Shown here one piece after another: positions 31,125 through 39,278 of a stretch of 64,000 nt of DNA (the stretch's first letter is position 1; every line of letters starts with the position of its first letter). The stretch lies in contig NC_087069.1 in the NCBI RefSeq assembly GCF_963678635.1, positions 35,131,959-35,195,958 on the forward strand, in the 5' to 3' direction. The position numbers were made by a program, and so were the translations under genes. The DNA is from Symsagittifera roscoffensis (taxonomy: Eukaryota; Xenacoelomorpha; Acoela; Convolutidae). The notes beneath the pieces were generated by a model. It saw only the letters and a list, made by a program, of their open reading frames with translations. It did not search any database and was not told the DNA's origin.

Positions 31125-34100
31125 CACCACAATTAAGGAAAATAGCAATAAAAAAGAGAGCATCACATCCTTCTTCAATTCGAGAACCCGATTTAGATTT
31201 TCGAAAACTAGTAGACAAATTAGAACAAGCAGAAATCACGATGAAACTAGAAGAAACGGAAAATCTGAAATTACAATACGTTAACAGAATTGAAACGACT
31301 CCCACTAATATTAATAATATACAGGAATCAGAGACAGACCTCGTTGAAAAAATCACTGAAATACTCAATATCTACGAAAAGAACCCAAACTTTAAAGGCA
31401 AACCATCTTTCAAAAAATGGTGTAATTATTGCCGACGATACGGACATAGTATTTCCGAATGTAGACAAAAACAGCAAGATAATCAAAATAAACCTCAAAA
31501 ATATAAAGAACCAAATAAATCATTCTATCAATACATGAAAAAAGATCAAAATCTACCGAACAAAACAGTCCACAGCAACAACAGTTCAGGAAAACCACTC
31601 CCGAACAATACAAATTATACAAGAAATCAATCACCATATAACTCAAGTTATAGAGGAAGATCACCAGAACGAAGAAACACGTATAATTCATCACAAAATC
31701 ACTACAATAGACCAAATAGTCGAAATAACTACTCCAGATCAAATTCAAACACACAACGATTTGTTTCTAGATCTAATTCCCAATCAAGAAATAACTACTA
31801 TCCAAACAACCAATCACGAAATTCATCATACAATAGGAATAGAAACTACTCCTATAATCGAAATAGAAGTTATTCAAACAACCGAAACCAGAATTACCCG
31901 AACAATCGATCAAGGAATAACTCATATAATAGATCGAACTATAACAGACCAAACAATAATTACCAAAACAGATCGCGAAATAATTCACAAAATCGACACT
32001 CAAGTTATAATAATCGTTATAGAAATTATTCCCAATCACCACACCGGAATAATAATAACTATAATAATTCTAATAATCGCCACAGAAGTAGTACACCTAA
32101 ACATCAAAGACAAATCAATCAAGTACAATCTAACCCAGAAACAACATCAGACCCTCCAGGTATTGATGACACAGTAACTGATACGTTACAACTCAATCAA
32201 ATAAACTGTACATCATCAGATTCAGAAAGTGATACTGAAAACACTCTTTCTATCAATATGATAAAAGTCGAAAATGACTATGAATCTGTCATATATGAAC
32301 AACCCTTTTCATCACACATATATGAAAATCAATCAGAATTTCTTCAAAATTATTACACTACACCCATAAATTCCACACCAACGACGCAAGAAACAAACGA
32401 GATTAACACTACAGATCAAACCAATAAAAATACCAAAACAAAATGCTTGAATACAAACCACATTTATCAAAATATACAAAAAGAACAACCCAAAGAAAAA
32501 ACTTGGACAATACCATTTCTTTTAGAAAGCCCAAGAAATAAAGAATTTCAACCACCAGACCTTGAAATAGATTTTTTAATTGATTCAGGAGCAGAATCAA
32601 ACATAATAAACATCCCCACATGGAATGAAATAAAAACTTTACACCCAAAGTTAATACCTCTTGAAACCTCCAGTAAGTTAGCAACAGCACAAGGATCAAC
32701 ATTGATAAACTACGGAAAAATCCAATTATTTCTCCTCCCCACCAGAACAATGGAACAAAGCAAAATTTTAAATAAGCCATTTAAACAAATATTCCATATC
32801 ACTGACATTAAATATAATATCATTGGAATACCATTTATTTCGAAGTATATACCAACAATTAACATACTAAATAGTAAAATATTAATCAAAGATAAATATA
32901 CAAAAACAAAAGAAACATCCTTAACATTTTTTCAAAGATTAAATAAACAACCACCATTCTTTTCAAAATTCTACCCGATATTTAACAAACAAAGAAAACA
33001 CCTAAAACCACTATCAGGAAATATCTATAATTTTTCAATCAAACAAGTTCACCAATATGATAAAGAACAAAACAAACAAAAATTTTATATGTCAGTTTTT
33101 GAATTCAAACCTATTCACAAATTTTTCAAAATCACAATCTCATCCATAAAATATTTGAAAAATTCGAATTCCGATATCATTTCCTTACATGTCTATAACA
33201 ACACACCTTACCAAGTAACATTACCTTTAGGACTTTTAGGATACTGTGAAACCAACGCTACAATATCACCAATACACGAAAAAGCCTATCGCGTAAATAA
33301 TATACTCCAATTACTAGATATTTGCCAATCTACAATTCTTAATGAAGAATTATCTATAAATAATATAATAAGTAACGAAAACAGAAATACGGATTATTTC
33401 ACAAAAACTCCATATTTCAAACCTACATTCAACATAAGTAACTACACAGAGGACCAACAGAAATTTTTAACAATGTTTAATTTCCAACATTCACAAATAA
33501 CACAAGACGAATTCGAAAAGTTAGCCAAACAGCTAATTAAATATTCATCAGTCTATGCAACATCAAAATTCGATGTTGGCAAAATCAGTTCATCACTACA
33601 TCTCCCGTTAAAACCAGACGCAGTTTTCAAAAAACAGAGAGCAAGTAAAGTACCAATTCACTTACATGATAAAGTGAACAGATTACTCGATATTTTAGAA
33701 CAATACAACATTATATCACCAGTAAACAAAGAAGAACAACCAAAAGGCAACACATTCATCAACCCCGTTATCATTCTAGCTAAAGGAGAATCATTAAAAA
33801 TCGTTCTCGACGCTAGATACCTCAATTCACTTATAGATGAATCAAAATGTAATTGGCCCATTGAACCAATACAAGTTATTTTAACAAAAATAAACGGCAA
33901 ATACTTTACAACCGCCGATATGAATAGTGCATACAATCAAATGCCACTAGATGAACAATCACGACGTTTAACACAATTTGTTATAGGAAACCAACAATAT
34001 GAATTCAACCGCTTATTCTATGGAATATCCATAGGACCAGCAGCATTTTCAGCTTTTATGAGCAAAATTTTTAGACCACTAATACTCAAGAAAAACGCAA

Positions 34101-37100
34101 TCACCTATTTAGACGATGTTTTTATGCAATCACAAACAAAAGACGAGATGTTCAATGTTTTAGAAAAATATCACCAAATACTTCAGAACGAAAATCTGAA
34201 GGCCGCCCCCGATAAATCACACTTCTTTTTGACAAGAGTTAAATTCTTAGGACATAATATAGAAAGAAAAACAATCACTCCATTGAAATCACGCATTGAC
34301 GCTATTCAAAAACTTCAACCACCAACAAATAAAAAGAAAATCCAAGAATTTCTTGGAATGTTAAACTTTTTAAGTAATTATGTTTATAAAATGCAATTAT
34401 ATCTACGACCATTTTATAACATCCTTAGACAACAAAATAATTTTGAATGGAACACAGAACATCAAACACGATTTGAAGAAATAAAGAAACTTTTAACTGA
34501 ACAAATTTCAAACACAATTCCAGACTCAAATCAACCATTTTATGCAATGTGCGATGCTTCGAACTTTGGCATCGGTGCAGCACTATTACAATCACATAAT
34601 GGTACAAATAAAATGAACCTCATATCAGCAAATTCTCGACTATTCACTCAAGCAGAGCTACGACTCTCAACTCTAATGAGAGAATGCACAGCCATAATAT
34701 ATACACTGACAGAATATGAATTTCTGATACTTGGATCAAAACATCCAACAGTTCTATTCACAGACCATAAACCAATCATTTTTCTTTTTACACAAAAGTC
34801 TAATCCAAACCACCGAGTTTACAGATTTCAACTAATTCTAATGAAATTTCCAAACTTACATATAGTTTGGACTGCAGGAAAAAATCTTGCATTACCAGAC
34901 ACCTTAAGTCGAAATACACCACCTGAATTACTTACACGAAAAACAACAGTTGAAATACCCAAAAACATAAAATTCTACCTTGCAGAAAACGAAACATCAC
35001 CCCGATTGGAATGCAAATATGCAGTAAAAACTGATATTGAACAATCACAAATAAATAATTTACAACATTTCCCACTTTATTTAGATTGTCAAAATAATCA
35101 TTATGAAGTTGATCTACTTGGAACATCAACTTTCAAACCAATCCCATATTCTCAATGGATAAAAAATAACACCCAACAAAAACGAACAAAACAACACCCG
35201 CCTAAAAAAGACCATTTTCCACTAATTGAAAAAGAAGATTTAACTGATAAAATAAATTTATCAGGACCACAAACAAATGATTCAAAATACACAATAAATC
35301 AAGTTTTTGACCTTCACGACCCACTTGACACAATACCCTTATCTAAATTAGAAATCGAAAACATTTTTCTCCCCCCAACAGAAACAATTACAATTTCAAC
35401 ACTGAAACAATATCAAAACCTTGACCCAGTAATTCGACAACTGAAATCATGGCACAAATATAAAACTAAACCTATCAAAGCAGATTCAACCATTCTAGGA
35501 AACAAAACACTCCTCCGATACTTTCGCAAATTTAACAACACAACAATTAACGAAAATACAGACCTTTTAGAATATAACCTAAATGAATCTACAGTTCCAT
35601 GTCTCCCTTTAAGTATGATTCTTATAGCTTTTAATATTTCACATACACAAAATATTAAAGGACACTCTGGATCAGAAAAAACATATTCAAATTTTATACA
35701 AAATTTTTACTTCCCAAATGCACCAATTTGGATAAAAGTACTATGCAATGATTGTATAGTATGTCAACTAAATAAACCTTACCCAAATCAAAAACAAATA
35801 GCACAAAAACAAGATTTTAAAGGACAAAGTTTGTACTTTAACCATCGTATCTCATTTGATACTAAAGGACCAATTTCACCCTCATCAGAAGGAAACTCCT
35901 ACATTATGGTAATTGTTGACGCATTTACACATTATGTAGCACTTAACCCAGTACCACATTGTAACGCTTATTACGCTTACACAACACTCTATGAACACTG
36001 GATAGCAAAATTCGGACTACCAGAAATTTTAGTTACAGACAACGGTACAGAATTCATAAATAATGAAATTATCACACTATGTCATTTATATAACATTAAA
36101 CACAAAGCACGTACATCTCATGCACCTTGGACAAACGGCTTAGTCGAAGGTATGAACCGTTCATTACAAGAATATCTTAGATGTATCATCAACGGAAATG
36201 ATACAAAATATACCGAATGGTCAGCAGATGTAAAATTATTTCCCTTAGCATATAATTCACAAATAACGACAACTTTAGGAATGTCACCATACGAAATGGT
36301 TTTTAACCAAAAGCCACGCAAACCAATAATGTTTACAGCAAATTCTCATAAAAACGCACAAGGTTATTGTCAACCAAATAAAGACTCAATTTGTTATAAC
36401 CTACCTTTACATACACATGATGAAGATCATTTTCATCACCCACAAATTCTTAAACTAGCCTCCGGTACACACACCGAATGGATTCTAAATAGAGATAAAA
36501 AACACAATGAAATTTATCAAAAAATAACAAAAAAGTTATTACAAAGACAAAACATCAATGAACAAATCAATTCACGTTTTACACCAGCCTCCGATTTAAA
36601 AATTGGAACATTTGTTTTAATACCTAATTTTAATACTCAAAAAGGAATTTCTAAAAAATTACAACCCCTTCGAAAAGGACCATACCAAATAATTGCAAAA
36701 CCCACTGATGTCACATATAAAATTACCGACTCAAACACAAAAGAAATCGTTCAACATCGAAACAACCTATTACCTTATTACCCAAAAGAATACGCACTCC
36801 GCGAATTAACTCAATTATATTCTTTCACAGGATTAAAAATCATTCAAAATGAACCACATCTGAAAAACACAGAACAAAATGATAACCCCACCGAAAATCA
36901 AAACACAAAACCAACCGCCACCAAAAACAATACACAAAACCATAAAGAATCTCCAAAACAAAGAAAAAATAGAAAAATGACAGAACAAATAATACCCCAA
37001 GAAGAAATAGACAAATCTGAACATAGAAAAACAACAAGACTCCGAAATCAACCACGTAAAAACTACAAAATGTTCATCCCCCAATCTAAAATATTAAAGA

Positions 37101-37120
37101 AAGTAGAATTTAAAAAGTAA
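31088..37120 (+). CDS. pol: Pol of giant element: nucleocapsid, protease, RT, RNase H, integrase
   Basis: The frame is open from 31088; the first ATG is at 31241, giving 1,959 aa. Numbering from that ATG: CCHC knuckle 'CNYCRRYGHSISEC' (61-74), an Arg/Asn/Ser/Tyr-rich low-complexity region (about 110-285), and aspartic protease 'LIDSGAESN' (about 446). RT follows with 'ADMNSAYNQMPL' (about 891) and 'YLDDVF' (about 954), then RNase H 'CDASNFGIGAAL', 'RECTAI' and 'TDHKP' (1104-1175). Integrase has an H2C2 finger (about 1467-1505) and D-D-E at 'FDTKG', 'VTDNGTEF' and 'GLVEGMN' (1540, 1599, 1633). A C-terminal basic tail follows. All catalytic residues are present. It is most like Ty3/gypsy Pol in order and motifs. 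No internal stops. Confidence 0.95.
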   Translation, partial: KHKDDRNLNDELTPQLRKIAIKKRASHPSSIREPDLDFRKLVDKLEQAEITMKLEETENLKLQYVNRIETTPTNINNIQESETDLVEKITEILNIYEKNPNFKGKPSFKKWCNYCRRYGHSISECRQKQQDNQNKPQKYKEPNKSFYQYMKKDQNLPNKTVHSNNSSGKPLPNNTNYTRNQSPYNSSYRGRSPERRNTYNSSQNHYNRPNSRNNYSRSNSNTQRFVSRSNSQSRNNYYPNNQSRNSSYNRNRNYSYNRNRSYSNNRNQNYPNNRSRNNSYNRSNYNRPNNNYQNRSRNNSQNRHSSYNNRYRNYSQSPHRNNNNYNNSNNRHRSSTPKHQRQINQVQSNPETTSDPPGIDDTVTDTLQLNQINCTSSDSESDTENTLSINMIKVENDYESVIYEQPFSSHIYENQSEFLQNYYTTPINSTPTTQETNEINTTDQTNKNTKTKCLNTNHIYQNIQKEQPKEKTWTIPFLLESPRNKEFQPPDLEIDFLIDSGAESNIINIPTWNEIKTLHPKLIPLETSSKLATAQGSTLINYGKIQLFLLPTRTMEQSKILNKPFKQIFHITDIKYNIIGIPFISKYIPTINILNSKILIKDKYTKTKETSLTFFQRLNKQPPFFSKFYPIFNKQRKHLKPLSGNIYNFSIKQVHQYDKEQNKQKFYMSVFEFKPIHKFFKITISSIKYLKNSNSDIISLHVYNNTPYQVTLPLGLLGYCETNATISPIHEKAYRVNNILQLLDICQSTILNEELSINNIISNENRNTDYFTKTPYFKPTFNISNYTEDQQKFLTMFNFQHSQITQDEFEKLAKQLIKYSSVYATSKFDVGKISSSLHLPLKPDAVFKKQRASKVPIHLHDKVNRLLDILEQYNIISPVNKEEQPKGNTFINPVIILAKGESLKIVLDARYLNSLIDESKCNWPIEPIQVILTKINGKYFTTADMNSAYNQMPLDEQSRRLTQFVIGNQQYEFNRLFYGISIGPAAFSAFMSKIFRPLILKKNAITYLDDVFMQSQTKDEMFNVLEKYHQILQNENLKAAPDKSHFFLTRVKFLGHNIERKTITPLKSRIDAIQKLQPPTNKKKIQEFLGMLNFLSNYVYKMQLYLRPFYNILRQQNNFEWNTEHQTRFEEIKKLLTEQISNTIPDSNQPFYAMCDASNFGIGAALLQSHNGTNKMNLISANSRLFTQAELRLSTLMRECTAIIYTLTEYEFLILGSKHPTVLFTDHKPIIFLFTQKSNPNHRVYRFQLILMKFPNLHIVWTAGKNLALPDTLSRNTPPELLTRKTTVEIPKNIKFYLAENETSPRLECKYAVKTDIEQSQINNLQHFPLYLDCQNNHYEVDLLGTSTFKPIPYSQWIKNNTQQKRTKQHPPKKDHFPLIEKEDLTDKINLSGPQTNDSKYTINQVFDLHDPLDTIPLSKLEIENIFLPPTETITISTLKQYQNLDPVIRQLKSWHKYKTKPIKADSTILGNKTLLRYFRKFNNTTINENTDLLEYNLNESTVPCLPLSMILIAFNISHTQNIKGHSGSEKTYSNFIQNFYFPNAPIWIKVLCNDCIVCQLNKPYPNQKQIAQKQDFKGQSLYFNHRISFDTKGPISPSSEGNSYIMVIVDAFTHYVALNPVPHCNAYYAYTTLYEHWIAKFGLPEILVTDNGTEFINNEIITLCHLYNIKHKARTSHAPWTNGLVEGMNRSLQEYLRCIINGNDTKYTEWSADVKLFPLAYNSQITTTLGMSPYEMVFNQKPRKPIMFTANSHKNAQGYCQPNKDSICYNLPLHTHDEDHFHHPQILKLASGTHTEWILNRDKKHNEIYQKITKKLLQRQNINEQINSRFTPASDLKIGTFVLIPNFNTQKGISKKLQPLRKGPYQIIAKPTDVTYKITDSNTKEIVQHRNNLLPYYPKEYALRELTQLYSFTGLKIIQNEPHLKNTEQNDNPTENQNTKPTATKNNTQNHKESPKQRKNRKMTEQIIPQEEIDKSEHRKTTRLRNQPRKNYKMFIPQSKILKKVEFKK

Positions 37121-37720
37121 TTTTAAGATTTCATATTTCACAATCTTGAAACCTCCGAAACATTTTTCATTTCAATTTTTCAAAATAACATGCTCACAAG
37201 TACGCAATAATTCTAGTTCAAAATAGACCAATAGGATTCATCCAATCCGTCACTTTCTCTAACTCAAACTAAGACCAATTAGACGAATCATATAGAACTC
37301 CAGGCACATCTATAACTATAACTTTACGACCTCCAGGTCAAAAATAAGCAAACCACTCCAACTTGACAACTAAAATAAATATCACCATAATACCGTACCC
37401 CTCCCTTATCTAATAACCCAAAGATCAACAATATTTCCCCAACTCAGACCACGAATACCCCCAAAACAAATTTGATAACATAGCCTAAAGTAACAAAATG
37501 AAGATTTTAATTAGCCTAAAGTATAAAAATCTCACCATACCCCGGATCATTTGACAAACAAAAATAAAGAAAAAGACAACCTCCCAGTCACCATGAAAAT
37601 TGCCCCCAACAATTTTTTACAAAACTCAACCCACTTGTCAAAAAACTAATAAATAATTCGACCACACTAGAAAATCGCCTCAAACAGCAAAAAATATTCG
37701 ACCAAGAGATCATTTCTTAA
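37121..37720 (+). other. Pol-to-accessory intergenic region
   Basis: 600 nt without an ORF. The composition is C/A-rich like the flanking genes. I see no repeat or convincing promoter. It may hold subgenomic RNA signals such as splice acceptors. Confidence 0.4.
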
Positions 37721-37951
37721 ATGTTCTTCTCTCAAACAGTTGCTCAAATACTTATAAATTTTAAACATTTTTTTTCAATACTTGAAGCCTTTATAATATT
37801 TCTTTTTGATATACTTGAATCTTTTCTAATAATCCTAATCATTTTTTGTAACATTTTTTTAATTTTCTACACTATTCTCGAACTATTCCTCCAACTTTCG
37901 AAAACCCTTGAATATATCCACAGGTACGATTTTAACAACTTGTCTAAATGA
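37721..37951 (+). CDS. Small hydrophobic ORF 1 (76 aa)
   Basis: Almost wholly Phe/Ile/Leu with two hydrophobic spans ('FIIFLFDILESFLIILIIF', 'IFLIFYTILELFLQL') and a short polar tail. It probably spans or lies in a membrane. The stop overlaps the start of the next ORF as ATGA (37948-37951), a layout typical of coupled translation. No homology recognised. The position just upstream of an envelope-like gene recalls small membrane proteins of complex retroviruses; this is analogy, not homology. Confidence 0.55.
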   Translation: MFFSQTVAQILINFKHFFSILEAFIIFLFDILESFLIILIIFCNIFLIFYTILELFLQLSKTLEYIHRYDFNNLSK

Positions 37952-38136
37952 TACGAACAATTTTCAGTAGAACCGATATTTTTTTATTGTTTGTAATTTT
38001 CATAACATTTTTATTATCCCTCATTTTGACCATCTGTAAATGTATAAAGAAAGCAATCCTCACATTTGCCCTAGCAACAGTCCTTCTAATTCTTTTTTTC
38101 GAAGAATATTATAATAAACACAAAATTTCTCACTAA
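37948..38136 (+). CDS. Small hydrophobic ORF 2 (62 aa)
   Basis: Contains two predicted membrane segments ('FLLFVIFITFLLSLIL' and 'AILTFALATVLLILFF') separated by a short Cys/Lys turn ('CKCIKK') and ends with a charged tail. The layout is a hairpin of two helices, the size of a viroporin-type protein. It starts in an ATGA overlap with the preceding ORF. A pyrimidine-rich acceptor-like site (ending at about 38074) lies within it, after which no useful AUG occurs until the envelope-like ORF. Confidence 0.55.
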   Translation: MIRTIFSRTDIFLLFVIFITFLLSLILTICKCIKKAILTFALATVLLILFFEEYYNKHKISH

Positions 38137-38144
38137 AGTAATAA

Positions 38145-39278
38145 TTCAAAAAACCATCAAAAATTGCTACCCAACAGTCACAGCATCAGTCTTCACCGAC
38201 ATCATCCCAAGATAACCAAACACCACCTTCAACCACTCAAAATCCTCAAACGTCTACACGAATTTCTTTTCAAGACAATCCATACACTTTTGAAGAACGA
38301 CATACTCGTTTATCAGAACCACTAGAACCAGTCCAAAGACAAGCACCTTTAAGCGAACCAACATATAACCTATACCCAACACTACCACAAGAACTAAGTA
38401 GAATAAGAAATTCTAGTCAAAACCAAAATACAGTCGAAATAAATAGACAAATTATACATCCTCGACGAAACAGAAATCTTCAAACTCCCCGAGTTCATTT
38501 TGATATACCTCAATCCCCATCACAAAACACTCCAGAAAACCCCATTGGTATATTACCAGAAACCCCTACGATTCTTTCACAACGTAGTACCTCAAGCCTA
38601 CCATCAGATTACTTAGGTTCAACACCAACATCTGAACAAATACGTGAAAATCCCTTTAACCCCCCAAACCAGGCATCACGACTACCATATTGGACTACAC
38701 ATTCATTCACACAAGGTGAACCAAATTTAGTCAATGACCCCATAGATATTTCTACGGATACAACAACATCCTCATCACTACCAGAAACATTATCACTACC
38801 ATCAACACCATCAATAAGCCAGTTTTCACCACCACCCTTTAACTTAAACTTTCCAAATAATCTCGACGCCAGATATCGAGAACAATCATCAATAAATATT
38901 CCTTTAAGACTAGATTGGAATACATTCACAGCACCTCCACCACTATTTGGACAACATCAAGAAAGTAACCGCCTTCATAACTGGGCACTTAATAGATTAC
39001 AATATCGCCAAGATATTCACAACGATATCCGTGATCACAATATTCAAATACTCCAACAAAACAGTTTACAATTAAAGTTTGAAATCACAGTTAAGTTAAA
39101 TAATATTACCCAACATCCCTACCCATTAAATCCACCTAACATAACAGCTCAATCACTACCACCACCGTTTATAACTACTGAAGTAATATACAAATACGAC
39201 AGATATACCAAAAACACAATTGGCTACATTACATTTTATAATCCATACTCAGGATTATCATACACATGTATATTCTAA
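38145..39278 (+). CDS. AUG-less 377-codon ORF, Pro/Ser/Thr-rich with conserved-looking C-terminus
   Basis: Open for 377 codons after the TAA at 38142-38144, yet with no methionine codon anywhere. The N-terminal two thirds are Gln/Ser/Thr/Pro-rich ('QQSQHQSSPTSSQDNQTPPS'); the last 130 residues are more globular ('YRQDIHNDIRDHNIQ', 'LKFEITVKLNNI'). It ends 13 nt inside the envelope-like ORF. Codon use and composition match the neighbours. It must start at a non-AUG codon, follow a splice that supplies an AUG, or be reached by frameshift from the 62-aa ORF. No known domain. Confidence 0.65.
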   Translation, partial: FKKPSKIATQQSQHQSSPTSSQDNQTPPSTTQNPQTSTRISFQDNPYTFEERHTRLSEPLEPVQRQAPLSEPTYNLYPTLPQELSRIRNSSQNQNTVEINRQIIHPRRNRNLQTPRVHFDIPQSPSQNTPENPIGILPETPTILSQRSTSSLPSDYLGSTPTSEQIRENPFNPPNQASRLPYWTTHSFTQGEPNLVNDPIDISTDTTTSSSLPETLSLPSTPSISQFSPPPFNLNFPNNLDARYREQSSINIPLRLDWNTFTAPPPLFGQHQESNRLHNWALNRLQYRQDIHNDIRDHNIQILQQNSLQLKFEITVKLNNITQHPYPLNPPNITAQSLPPPFITTEVIYKYDRYTKNTIGYITFYNPYSGLSYTCIF

